A stretch of 64,000 nt of DNA, taken from positions 25,005,001 to 25,069,000 of the forward strand of contig CANTUV010000037.1 of the NCBI GenBank assembly GCA_947685225.1. The letters are read 5' to 3'. A model generated the notes under the pieces. The model made no database searches. It had not been told where the DNA came from and was given only the letters and a program-made list of their open reading frames with translations. The position numbers and the translations under genes were made by a program. Origin of the DNA: Garcia nutans (taxonomy: Eukaryota; Streptophyta; Magnoliopsida; Malpighiales; Euphorbiaceae). Each line of letters opens with the position of its first letter. Within the stretch, counting starts at the first letter, position 1. Positions 45,581-57,275 of the stretch are shown in pieces.

Positions 45581-47246
45581 TAATTACTAAAATATCCTTC
45601 ACCAAAACTTTCTTTCTTTATAATCAAATACCCTTTTTAGTAATTTCACAATCCACAAAATAAATATCTTCTTTTCTTGACTTTCCATTTGACCAACATA
45701 TATGTTATATATATTGCCATATACACTAAATATACATTCTCTCCACACATTGCTTTCTTTTCAAACAACACATAAACATTCTCTCTTAAATTTTCTTGTC
45801 TTATCAACTTAACATATATACGTTCAATCCCCTTATAACAATAATATCACAACTTCTAAGGCACAGTTTGGGATATTACACTAACCCACGCCCGTGGGGG
45901 TTGGGGTGGCCACGGCCGTGGGCTATAATGTGTGATGTTGGGTGATAATATGTGATCTAAAGGTTTAAGATGAGGTTAATAAGTGATAAATTGTATTGGA
46001 ATTTATGTATTGTATCATTTTGGACTAGGTTTTGGAAGAAGGTGATTTGTCCTAATTTGAGAAGTGAAGAATTCTTGGAAAAGGAGGTGTATAGAGTTGT
46101 ATAAGTGGTGCTTAAGGTAAGTACAAACTACATTATTGCATACATTCATATGATGTTGAGATTTAAAATACATTTGATGATATTGATGATGCATATGAAT
46201 AATGGTATGTTGTGTACAATGTGGAATGTAATGTTGATGTTTATGAATAATGTTATGTGGAACATAATGTGAACATTGATGATGAATTACCTTAATGTGA
46301 ATTGAGACATAAAGAAATGTGAAAGTAATGTTATGAGTTATAATGATGTAAATGTTATGATTGAGGCATGTTTGCCTAGATAATGTTCAATGCCATTGAG
46401 TAATGTTGGAAATGATATGATTGAAGCATGCCTAGATGATATGATTGAATAATGATATGTTTGCCTAATGGATGTTCAATATAATTGATGATATATATGT
46501 ATACTTGAATAATGAAGTGTTATATTATAAACTAAGATGTGAAGCCATTGTGATTGGCTATGGTGATTCAAATGAGTTGTGAAGTCATTGTGATCGGCTA
46601 TGATACTTCAATTGAGATAAGTGGGGCATGTTTGCCTAAATTATGATGACATTTGAGAATGAAATTGATAATGAAATAATAAATGAATTGTGCGTCTAAT
46701 ATGTTATTCATTTTCAGAGTTTTGTTGTTGGTGGCATGCCTAATAGTAACAATCTCTTGAAGTTAGGTTGGGCTTGATCCTTGAAGCCAAGTTGGGTTGA
46801 AGTTTAACATGTTTTACTCCCCTTGAAGCTTGGTTGGATCTAGTCCTTGAAGCCTAATTGAGATGTTACAACCCTTGAAGCTAGGTTGGGTTTGGTTCTT
46901 GAAGCCAAGTTGGGTTGATACTTAGCATGCTTTGTTCCCCTTGAAGCTTGGTTGAACCTAAATCCTTGAAGCCTAGTTGGGATAATGATAAATGTGATAA
47001 TTAAACCAAAACATTAACTCTGAAAGTTGAATGGCATATTAGTGTCTTTGGGCCCATGCTTGTCTTTGTATTTAATGTGATTCTTGAATAGTGAAATTAA
47101 TGGAACTATGAAGATACAATATGAATGTTTGATATGACATTGAACAAAGTAAAATATTGAAATGTAATATTCTTTTGAATGGTGTACGAAATTGATTGTG
47201 ACATTGGCATTGCATCGAATCATAGTATTATTGTAGTTTGTACCAC

Positions 47247-47283
47247 TAAGCCGTTGGCTTAGCGCGATTATGATTTATCGCGC
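47247..47283 (+). other. Conserved double hairpin in F 5' LTR
   Basis: TAAGCC-gtt-GGCTTA then GCGCGAT-tatgattt-ATCGCGC, followed by AG|GTAAC. The 3' LTR copy (54742-54778) has one mismatch in each stem. Confidence 0.8.
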
Positions 47284-47650
47284 AGGTAACAGGGAAGAAC
47301 CGGAGAGTTCATCTAGGCCGAGTAGAGGCTAGATCTTGAGGTGTTGCTAGTGAAGCTTAAAGATCGAAGACAAACTGCCAAACATGTATATACTTTATGT
47401 TTTGTAAAGCTTGAATTTTGATGTATAAGAATTTGTAAATATTGGTTGTATTTGCCGCTGCTTTTAAATAAACATTTTATCTTTTGTCTTTTATAATTTC
47501 TTTTAAATGATTTAAACTTGTTTATGATTTTGAAAAGGGATGAGTCATTTGTTTTTCTTTATTTGGCATTTCTATATTCAGTATACGTATATTACGATCG
47601 TATTAGCATGCTGTGTACGTATACGGGATACAGGGGTGTTACATTTATTT

Positions 47651-47663
47651 TGGTATCAGAGCT
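47651..47663 (+). other. Primer binding site of element F
   Basis: TGGTATCAGAGCT lies 7 bp after the LTR end. Initiator-Met tRNA type, with one change at the last base relative to the other elements. Confidence 0.9.
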
Positions 47664-47805
47664 TAGGTTTGAGATTCTCAACCTAGGTGAATTGTAAGAA
47701 TATTTTGATTTTAAAAGTTGGTTTTGAGTAAAATACATGTTTTGGTATGGCAGTCTTTGATCTTTAATGAAGTATATTCTGCTGTGTTTGCAGATATAGG
47801 TAGTA

Positions 47806-49038
47806 ATGGAGTCCCATTCACGTCAGACTGTAGAAGGAAGTGCCGAGAGTGTAGCTTCGGGAGAGAGTAGAGAGGGAGCTAGGGTTGAGAGGATTAGTGA
47901 GATACCTGGTTCTGTGTCAGAGAGACCAGTTGTAGAGGAGGGTCCACCAGGTTGGTTAAGGCATGTGGTAGAACTATTGAGGCCAGCTCTAGTGCAACCC
48001 CCACCACCACAGCCTCAGGTGCCCGTAAGACATTATGACAAGTTGCGGAAATATGGGGCTGAAGATTTCTTAGGCACTACCGATCCTGCAGTGGCTGAGC
48101 AGTGGTTGGATAAGGTACAGAGGATATTCATTCAGTTACAAGCCACTTCGGATGAGAAGTTTGATTATGCCAGATCCCTCTTACAGAAAGATGCATATGA
48201 CAGATGGAAGACTGTTCCTCATGCTATGGATGATCCACCTACCTTATCATATGGTGATTTCTTGAGGGAGTTCGAGCAGAACTATACTCCGAGGGAGTAT
48301 AAAGATCTTAAGAAGATGGAATTTTTAAGTTTGAGACAAGACAATCGGACGGTAACAGAGTACGAGATTGAGTACATCCGGTTGAGTCGCTATGCTGGGG
48401 GAATCATTTCTGATGAAATAGACCGGTGTTGAAGATTTGAGGAAGGATTGAGGCCCTCCATTATGTGTATTGTGGCTGGTTCTAGATACCAGGATTTCTC
48501 TCAGCTTGTTGCAGCAGCTAGAAGTGTAGAGAGAGCACAGAATATCGCAGCAGCTGCTTCTGAAGAGGAGACTAGAGTGAGGAGACCCCAGTTTGAGGCA
48601 GGGTCTTCATCTGTGAAGAGGGGTAGAGGAAGTTTTGCTCCCAGGATTAGTAGGAGTCTAAGGCAGCCAGGCAGATCAGTGCAGTATCAGAGGCAGAGGC
48701 CGAGACCGACAGTCTCTGTAGCTAGTGCCCCGACTCCTGTGATGCAAAGATCTACTCTACCTGTGTGTGTTCACTGTGGCAGGCCCCATGGAGGTCCTTG
48801 TTGGAGGACTGGTGTATCCGGAGTATGTTATAAATGTGGGTCACCAGATCATTTTATTAGGGAGTGTCCTGAGATGCAGGAGCAGAGATAGGCTGAGTCT
48901 GCAGCCTCTCGACCCAGTGTCAGCAGAGGTGGTCGAGGAGGCAGAGGGTTCAGTAGGGGTGGTCGATCTGGGTATAGTCAGAGAGGAGGATCATCATCCT
49001 GAGGCAGTAGGCTTGAGGAGGCTGGATCTTCTCAAAGG
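47806..49038 (+). pseudogene. gag: Element F gag
   Basis: The ATG at 47806 is 12 bp after TTTGCAG (ending 47793). It has a proline-rich N-terminal region, then the Gag core (GAEDFLGTTDPAVAEQWLDK, YTPREYKDLKKMEFLSLRQD). A TGA at 48430-48432 breaks the core. After it are a basic linker, an intact CCHC knuckle CYKCGSPDHFIREC with the upstream CVHCGRPHGGPC cluster, then TAG at 48889-48891 at the Gag-protease boundary (the same codon position as in A) and TGA at 49000-49002. All pieces are in one frame. Gag would build the particle; this copy cannot. Confidence 0.9.
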
Positions 49039-51198
49039 GTGTATGTGATGAAGAGGCAGCCAGATGCTTCAGCGGTTATAGCTGGTACATTTTCTTTATT
49101 TGGCATTTCAGTACTTGCTTTGATTGATCTAGGATCTACTCATTCATACATTAGTGCATCCATATTGCCTGTGTCTGAATTACATGCAGAGTCCTTAGGA
49201 TTTGATGTCTTGGTGACAAATCCTTTAGGACATAGTGTGGTTGTTAGCAAGGTGCACCGAAATAGTACTGTTGTGGTGCAAGGTGAGGAGTTTCCTGGAG
49301 ATTTAATTGAAATGCCTTTTAAAGAATATGATTTGATTTTAGGCATGGATTGGTTGTCTAAACACGGAGCTGTGGTAGATTGTCAAAAGAAGTGTGTCAC
49401 TTTGAGAACCAGTGATGGTAGGAGTGTGATAGTATCTAGTGAGCAGAGACAACTTGCATCCTTGTTTGTATCAGCAGTAGCAGCTAGAAGGTTGATTAGA
49501 AAAGGGTGTGAAGCTTATCTTGCTCATGTGGTGGATACTAGAGTCATGGGTTCTCAACTTAATAATATCACCACAGTTGCAGATTTTCCGGATGTGTTTC
49601 CTGAGGAGTTGCCAGGGTTACCCCCTGAGATAGAGGTTGAGTTTGGTATCGATCTGTTACCTGGTACCACTCCCATCTCTATCACTCCTTATCGAATGGC
49701 ACCAGCTGAATTGAGATAGTTGAAGGTGCAGTTACAGGAGTTGCTGGATAAAGGGTTTATTCGCCCCAGTGTTTCACCCTGGGGAGCTCCTGTGTTATTT
49801 GTGAAGAAGAAGGATGGTACTATGAGATTATGCATTGATTATAGGCAATTGAACAAAGTGACTATAAAGAATAAATATCCTTTGCCTAGGATTGATGATC
49901 TCTTTTATCAATTAAAGGGAGCATCAGTGTTTTCCAAGATTGATTTGAGATCAGGGTACCATCAATTGAGGGTTAAAGCTGAAGATGTTTCTAAGACAGC
50001 TTTCTGCACCAGGTATGGGCATTATGAGTTTTTAGTAATGCCTTTTGGATTGACAAATGCACCCGCAGCTTTCATGGATTTGATGAATAGGGTGTTTAGG
50101 CCCTATTTGGATCAGTTTGTGGTGGTTTTTATTGATGATATTCTGGTGTATTCGCGTAATGAGGAGGAGCATGACAAGCATTTGTGGATTGTGTTATAGA
50201 TCTTGAGAGAGAAGCAGTTGTATGCTAAGCTGTCAAAATGTGTGTTTTGGCTTGACCAAGTTACTTTTCTAGGTCATATAGTTTCAGCAGATGGTATAAG
50301 AGTTGATCCAAGTAAAGTTGAAGCTATTTTGAATTGGAGTCCACCAAAGTCTGTAACTGAAGTTAGAAGTTTTCTGGGTTTGGCAGGCTATTACCGACAG
50401 TTTGTGAAAGGGTTTTCTTTGATAGCTACTCCACTCACCAGATTGCTTCGGAAGGGATTTAGATTTGTGTAGACGGATCACTGTCAAGCTAGCTTTGAGG
50501 AGTTGAAAGAAATGTTGACTCAAGCACCTATTCTTACTTTACCCATTGAAGATAAACCATATGTGATTTATAGTGATGCTTCACATAATGGTTTAGGATG
50601 TGTCTTAATGCAGGAGGGTAAAGTTATAGCTTATGCTTCTCGGCAGCTGAAGCCGCATGAGCTCAATTATCTGACTCATGATTTTGAATTAGCAGCTATA
50701 GTGTTTGCTTTGAAGATTTGGCGACACTACTTATATGGGGAGAAATGTTTTATCTATACGGATCACAAAAGTTTGAAATATTTGGGTGTTCAAAAGGAGT
50801 TGAATCTTTGGCAAAGGCGGTGGTTAGAATTGATTAAAGACTATGACTGCTTGATTGATTACAATCCTGGTAAGGTGAAGGTAGTTGCTGATGCCTTGAG
50901 TCGGAAATCTTTGGCAGGTTTGGCTGTTTATTCGCTCTCATTGCTTGATGAGTTGAGAGCATTGCATGCTAGTTTTGAAGTATGTGATGATGGTGCATTA
51001 TTGACTCAGCTGCAATTGAGACCAGTATTGTTGGATCAAATAAAGGAAGCTCAATTGACGGATGAGAAAATTCAGAAGATTGTGTCAGATTGCCAAAATG
51101 GGGAGAGTCAAGATTTCTATGTGAAGAATGATGGCAGTCTTTGGTTCAAGGATAGGTTGTGTGTACCTAATGATGATAGTTTGAAAAAGATCATTTTA
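49039..51198 (+). pseudogene. pol (pr-rt-rh): Element F protease, reverse transcriptase and RNase H
   Basis: In frame with gag. The protease motif reads ALIDLGSTHSYIS, where the other copies have DPGS. RT has LCIDYRQLNK, YPLPRIDDLF and catalytic FIDDILVYS. RNase H has YSDAS, the E-containing HDFELAAIV, TDHKSLKYL and VVADALSRK. Stops lie at 49717-49719 (GAG to TAG), 50197-50199 (CAG to TAG) and 50470-50472 (TGG to TAG). There is no insertion or deletion that breaks the frame. Confidence 0.92.
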
Positions 51199-52458
51199 GA
51201 GGAAGCACACCAATCGATTTTTGCTATGCATCCGGGTAGTACAAAGATGTACCATGATTTGAGACAGCATTATTGGTGGTCTGGTATGAAGAGAGACATA
51301 GCGGAATTTGTGTCTAAATGTCTCACCTGTCAGAAGGTAAAAGCTGAGCATCAAGTTCCAACAGGGTTGCTTCAACCTTTGATAGTGCCTGAATGGAAAT
51401 GGGAGAGAGTGACAGTGGATTTTGTATCAGGATTGCCACTGACAGAGAGGAAGCATGATGCTATTTGGGTGATTGTTGATCGGTTAACAAAGACAACTCA
51501 TTTCCTTCCTATTAGAATGGATTATTCTCTTGAAAGGTTGGCTGAGCTGTATATCAATGAAATAGTAAAGTTGCATGGAGTCCCAATTTCTCTAGTGTCT
51601 GATCGAGATCCCCGATTTACTTCAAGGTTTTGGAAAAGTTTACATGGTGCTTTGGGTTCTTGATTGCACTTTAGTACTGCTTTTCATCCACAGACAGATG
51701 GGCAGTCAGAGAGAGTGATACAGATTATTGAGGATATGTTGAGAAGCTGTGTCATTGATTTCTCTGGAAGTTGGGACAGATTTTTGCCACTAGTAGAATT
51801 TGCTTATAACAACAGTCACCAATCCAGTATAGGTGTGGCACCATTTGAGGCACTTTATGGTAGAAGATGTAGAACGCCTTTAGGTTGGAATGAAATTGGA
51901 GAGGGCAAATTAACTGGTCCCGAATTGGTTAAAGAAACTGAAGAGAAAGTAAAAATAATTCGGGATTGGTTGAAAACAGCTTCAGACTGACAGAAATCTT
52001 ACTCAGATTTGAGAAGGAGAGACATAGAATTTGATATTGGAGATAAAGTATTTTTGAAAGTGTCTCCTTGGAAGAAGATCTTGAGGTTTGGTCGGAAAGG
52101 GAAACTGAGTCCTCGATTCATTAGACCGTATGACATTTTGGAAAGAGTTGGGCCAGTTGCTTATCATCTTGCTTTGCCACCTGAGTTGGATAGAATCCAT
52201 AATGTATTCCATGTTTCTATGTTACGGAGGTATAGATCAGATCCATCTCATATCTTGCCATTTGAATCCATTGAAGTGAGTCCAGATCTGACATTTGAAG
52301 AAGAACCAATTGCTATTTTGGCACATGAAGTGAAAGAGTTGAGGAATAAGAAAGTGCCATTGCTGAAAGTTCTATGGAAGAATCATGGGAAAGAAGAGGC
52401 AACTTGGGAGAGCGAACAAGCAATGCGAGATCAATATCCTCAACTATTTCAGACTTAA
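51199..52458 (+). pseudogene. pol (int): Element F integrase and chromodomain
   Basis: Zinc domain MHPGS...CLTCQKVKAEHQ. The core has D in TVDFVSGLP, D in VSDRDPRF and E in DGQSERVIQ. GPY/F reads FIRPYDILERVGP, in which the G is replaced by R. The chromodomain-like end is VLWKNHGKEEATWE, with TAA at 52456-52458. Two CGA-to-TGA stops (51661-51663 and 51988-51990) break it. Catalytic residues survive, so nonsense changes are the main damage. Confidence 0.9.
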
Positions 52459-52486
52459 TATCAGGTAATTTCGAGGACAAAATTTC

Positions 52487-52504
52487 TTTTTAGAGGGGGA
52501 GAAT
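52487..52504 (+). other. Polypurine tract of element F
   Basis: TTTTTAGAGGGGGAGAAT, directly preceding the 3' LTR at 52505. Confidence 0.87.
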
Positions 52505-55137
52505 TGTAATATCCCAATGTATGCCCTAGAAGTTTTTGATATTATTGTTGTTTTAATTGGATTGAATGTATATGTTAATTTAAAAGAGAAAAGAATTTAA
52601 AAGAAAGTGTATATGTTGTACATATGGAAGTATAAATAACATATACATAAGTCAAAATGGATGGTCAAAGGAAGAGGATATTTATTTGTTATGTGTGAAA
52701 TTACTAAAAAGGGCATATAAGTGAAAAGAAGTTAAGTTAAATGGATGAGGGCATTTAAGTAATTTACTTTTTGGAATGCATGGTGGAGGTTTAAAGAGAA
52801 GAGAAATTTGACTTTTCTTCATTTCTTCTTCTTTCCTTCTCCATTGTTGGCCGGCCATCCTAAACAAAAGAGAGAGCAAGAGTGAGTTGGGGTTTAAAGC
52901 TCAAATTGAAGGAGTTTTCAAGTGATTAAGTGGAAATCCAAGAAGTTTCATTATTTTAGTAAGTTCTCTTTCTTGATTTCTCTTGTTATTTGAAGTTGTG
53001 TAAAAGTTTGATTGTTGATATTTGAAAGTAGGGTTGTGTTGATTGTTATATGTTGGAATATGTTTGATTTAATTGATTGTGGTGTTGGTTTTGGTTTGAA
53101 AATGACAAGTTAAGTGGATGTTGGTATTGAAAGAGTAAGAGTGATGTTGGTTTTAGGGTTTTGAAGTGGTAAGTGGTGTTTAACTTGAGTTTGATCAATT
53201 ATTTTCATAGATCTTCGTGTTGTTTGTGTTTGTTGGAGTTGTAAGTCTAGAATATGTGAATTTGATCGAAGGCAGTAGAATTTGGAATGCCACTACTGTG
53301 GCCTTGGTTGCCATGGCCGTGGCCATTTGTAGCCATGGCCGTGGAGGTGTGGAGCAAGGGAGGCATAACCATAATCTAACCCACGCCCATGGGGGTTGGG
53401 GTGGCCACGGCCGTGGGCTATAATGTGTGATGTTGGGTGATAATTTGTGATCTAAAGGTTTAAGATGAGGTTAATAAGTGATAAATTGTATTGGAATTTA
53501 TGTATTGTATCATTTTGGACTAGGTTTTGGAAGAAGGTGATTTGTCCTAATTTGAGAAGTGAAGAATTCTTGGAAAAGGAGGTGTATAGAGTTGTATAAG
53601 TGGTGCTTAAGGTAAGTACAAACTACATTATTGCATACATTCATATGATGTTGAGATTTAAAATACATTTGATGATATTGATGATGCATATGAATAATGG
53701 TATGTTGTGTACAATTTGGAATGTAATGTTGATGTTTATGAATAATGTTATGTGGGACATAATGTGAACATTGATGATGAATTACCTTAATGTGAATTGA
53801 GACATAAAGAAATGTGAAAGTAATGTTATGAGTTATAATGATGTAAATGTTATGATTGAGGCATGTTTGCCTAGATAATGTTCAATGCCATTGAGTAATG
53901 TTGGAAATGATATGATTGAAGCATGCCTAGATGATATGATTGAATAATGATATGTTTGCCTAATGGATGTTCAATATAATTGATGATATATATGTATACT
54001 TGAATAATGAAGTGTTATATTGTAAACTAAGATGTGAAGCCATTGTGATTGGCTATGGTGATTCAAATGAGTTGTGAAGCCATTGTGATTGGCTATGACA
54101 CTTCAATTGAGATAAGTGGGGCATGTTTGCCTAAATGATGATGACATTTGAGAATGAAATTGATAATGAAATAATAAATGAATTGTGTGTCTAATATGTT
54201 ATTCATTTTCAGAGTTTTGTTGTTGGTGGCATGCCTAATAGTAACAATCTCTTGAAATTAGGTTGGGCTTGATCCTTGAAGCCAAGTTGGGTTGAAGTTT
54301 AACATGTTTTACTCCCCTTGAAGCTTGATTGGATCTAGTCCTTGAAGCCTAATTGAGATGTTACAACCCTTGAAGCTAGGTTGGGTTTGGTTCTTGAAGC
54401 CAAGTTGGGTTGATACTTAGCATGCTTTGTTCCCCTTGAAGCTTGGTTGAACCTAAATCTTTGAAGCCTCGTTGGGATAATGATAAATGTGATAATTAAA
54501 CCAAAACATTAACTCTGAAAGTTGAATGGCATATTAGTGTCTTTGGGCCCATGCTTGTCTTTGTATTTAATGTGATTCTTGAATAGTGAAATTAATGGAA
54601 CTATGAAGATACAATATGAATGTTTGATATGACATTGAACAAAGTAAAATATTGAAATGTAATATTCTTTTGAATGGTGTACGAAATTGATTGTGACATT
54701 GGCATTGCATCGAATCATAGTATTATTGTAGTTTGTACCACTAAACCATTGGCTTAGCGCGATTATGATTTATCGCACAGGTAACAGGGAAGAACCGAAG
54801 ACTTCATCTAGGCCGAGTAGAGGCTAGATCTTGAGGTGTTGCTAGTGAAGCTTAAGATCGAAGACAAACTGCCAAACATGTATATACTTTATGTTTTGTA
54901 AAGCTTGAATTTTGATGTATAAGAATTTGTAAATATTGGTTGTATTTTCCGCTGCTTTTAAATAAACATTTTATTTTTTGTCTTTTATAATTTCTTTTAA
55001 ATGATTTAAACTTGTTTATGATTTTGAAAAGGGATGAGTCATTTGTTTTTCTTTATTTGGCATTTCTATATTCAGTATACGTATATTATGATCGTATTAT
55101 TATGCTGTGTACGTATACGGGATACAGGGGTGTTACA
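52505..55137 (+). repeat. 3' LTR of element F
   Basis: 2633 bp, roughly 98.5% identical to the 5' LTR in the stretches I compared. It has an intact GGCCGGCC (52849-52856), CACGGCCGTG array (53290-53416), cassette (54207-54520) and partly decayed double hairpin (54742-54778). It ends at TGTTACA 55137, then gtttg. Confidence 0.94.
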
Positions 55138-55142
55138 GTTTG

Positions 55143-56247
55143 TCCATTGTGTCACATCACCTCCTATCTCAAAATGGCCTTCATTTAACCCATGTCCCTT
55201 ATAGACCCCATTTCAAGCCTATTAAAGATCTGTTGATCTCTCTTGGTAGGTAGAGTCTATTAGTGGAGATAGTTTGAATAAGCATGCATATGAGATAGAC
55301 AATATTTAAACTCAATGAGACCTTTGGCCAAGTAATGTGTATGTGCCTATCTGAAGTGCATCAATTCTTGCTTAAATAGAAATGATTCCCGACTTTAGTA
55401 CGGTAACTAAGGTTGTCATGTTATAGATATGTTAATTTGGAAAATCAATTCCTGAGGTATATTGACATTAATTTGGCAAAGCCAACATTTGATTTCAAAA
55501 TCAAAATTCAAAAAAAAATGTCATACATAGCCTTTAAGTTAAGGGAAGTATGTTGAACCTCCAAAGGACACATTGGGCAAAGGAAATGATTATTGGCAAG
55601 GTCATGAAGAAGCTATCAACTGACATGCTAAAATAGAGTTCGAAATAGATGAATCCCTGACTCTACTGCTTGGGGCCTCCATTATTCATGTTTTCAATAT
55701 CTCAAAGATAAAAGTAATAAATGGGAAGCATTCTTTTATTCAAATTCAAGACCTGAATGAGCATCTGAAAGGAACTAATGAGAATACTTATGTTGATCAC
55801 CTCGGTATGTGAGTCATGGAACCACTGTAAGTGTCATTCATGCTTATCATGCATACATGAGCATATCACATTGCATTTTCTTGTCTTGTATTGTCTATTC
55901 ATTGGCAAAGTGAACAGCAAACACCCTATGAAGTAAAGAATCAAAAGAAGATATCAAATCAGGGGGGGCATGGAAAGCCCATTACTTGAGAAAGTTCCAG
56001 TAATTTTGCAAAAGAAGAAATACTTGTTTGTGTGAAAAGCTAGACAAGACAAGTATCAATTAGAGAATGCATAGAAAAATCATGGGGGGCAAGGAGATGA
56101 TATGAAGGCTAGCTAAAAAATGGCTAAATTTTTTTGCTTTGCAAAAGTACAAAGGAAGAACAAAAAGAATGGAACATTAAAACTATCAAAAGAATGAAGA
56201 TGCAAAAGACAAAAGATCAGTCTGGCTAGAAAAGCTGAAGTTAATAT
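55143..56247 (+). other. Element D post-gag region, third segment
   Basis: 1.1 kb between F and solo LTR K, without a convincing ORF, with G runs (gggggg near 55963 and 56083) of the kind common near the 3' end of TAT-type elements. It ends at aatat, the duplication of K. Confidence 0.7.
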
Positions 56248-56746
56248 TGTAACACCCCTTCCCAACCTACATGTGTAAGCCGAGTAGAGGCGCCACACTA
56301 TACTAACGTTGCTACCAATTTACTTCGTCAAATTTTAGTTTCGATTTTTACAGAAATTTTGCCATAGTTTCGCCTAGAAATTTGGATCCCAAGTGTCGAC
56401 AACACTTGTTTTTCTGATTTTTGAAAACACTTTACACAGACCAATGTGAATACCATCAAATTTAATGCACTCCCAATGAATTCACCTTATACCCTCAACT
56501 ACAAATCTGCAAGAAGAGTTCACACTTCTAATACAACATAAAGTAAAGGTTTATGATTATTACACACTACTAACATACAATTACAACATAGAAATTCTCT
56601 TTTATATTTATTCATATACATGCCACAACTAGCTAACTCATAATGGATCTAAAAGATCTACCCCTGAGATTTGCTGTGGTCTGGTCGTTGCTTCCCCAAG
56701 ATTTATCTACTGCTCCGAACCTACGAGTCAAGGAAAACTTAACTCG

Positions 56747-56764
56747 CTGAGCGTTGTCGCTCAG
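56747..56764 (-). other. Perfect 7-bp hairpin in LTR K
   Basis: CTGAGCG-ttgt-CGCTCAG, about 0.5 kb from the element-strand 3' end of the LTR. This is comparable to where the double hairpin sits in the other LTRs, but the sequence is unrelated. Confidence 0.75.
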
Positions 56765-57102
56765 TGGGTACTTTAACGATGAAAATATAAGTAAAGCATG
56801 AAAGCCTCTGAAACAAAATGAAATAATTAAATCATAAATTAGCCAACCTTAAACCAATGGAAGTTTCTATACATTCTGTGTAAATATGCTTCCAACAAAT
56901 GTAAAAACCATAATTCAAACTCATTTTGCATTACGTGGTTTAAAAAAAACAAGACTTTGGATCAGGCTCTAGTTTTAGCTCTACTGGTATATAGGGAACC
57001 ATAGTGATAAGGCAGTGGGCCTCCCCACTGTAACATAGGTGGCCCTCACCACCGATATCAGATCACAGGAATGGGCCTCCCCATCCTGGTTATAACCAAT
57101 TT

Positions 57103-57275
57103 CGCTCTACAGCCTATACCCGTAGGTAACCGCCGGAGCATTCCAATCACAATTTCACAACATCTCCGCTCCACGGCCTATACCCGAAGGTAACCGCCGG
57201 GGCGTTCCAATCCCAATTTCACAACATCTTCGCTCCACGGCCTATACCCGAAGGTAACCGCCGGGGCGTATCGAT
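57103..57275. repeat. 64-bp tandem repeat in LTR K (about 2.7 copies)
   Basis: Copies start CGCTC(C/T)AC at 57103, 57167 and 57231 and contain GGTAACCGCCGG(G/A)GC. It is GC-rich compared with the surrounding LTR. Confidence 0.85.

Larger units (their letters stand above)
42671..45880 (-). repeat. Solo LTR G (3.2 kb, distinct subfamily)
   Basis: 3210 bp from tgtaacaccccgat to ggatattaca, with perfect duplication ctaac at 42666-42670 and 45881-45885. It shares the LTR start (TGTAATATCCCAAACTGTGCC), cassette (43552-43870) and double hairpin (43040-43076) with A/F but otherwise differs strongly. It has a six-unit CACGGGCGTG array (44638-44990) and TC/GAA/AT microsatellites (45437-45580). No coding copy of this subfamily is in the window; LTR I belongs to it. 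Confidence 0.93.
41795..47643 (+). repeat. 5' LTR of element F, interrupted by solo LTR G
   Basis: LTR sequence is 41795-42670 and 45886-47643. TATAAATAAC at 41931-41940 is a possible TATA box, with a copy at 52631-52640. The GGCCGGCC site is mutated to GGCCGCCC near 42139. The CACGGCCGTG array is split by G (42580-42640 and 45886-45925). The cassette is 46712-47025 and the double hairpin 47247-47283. Confidence 0.92.
41795..55137 (+). mobile_element. Element F: complete but decayed Del/Tekay-like Ty3/Gypsy retrotransposon, 5' LTR split by G
   Basis: The duplication gtttg flanks it at 41790-41794 and 55138-55142. The 5' LTR (41795-42670 plus 45886-47643, 2634 bp without G) and 3' LTR (52505-55137, 2633 bp) agree in length to one base, which confirms G as a clean insertion. 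The primer site is 47651-47663 and the polypurine tract about 52487-52504. The gag-pol region has eight in-frame stops. It is the same LTR subfamily as A. Confidence 0.95.

Noticed and set aside
55143..56247. Envelope-like gene in D, as seen in Athila-type elements
   Set aside because: I looked for a long ORF or membrane segments after gag and before the polypurine tract and saw none.
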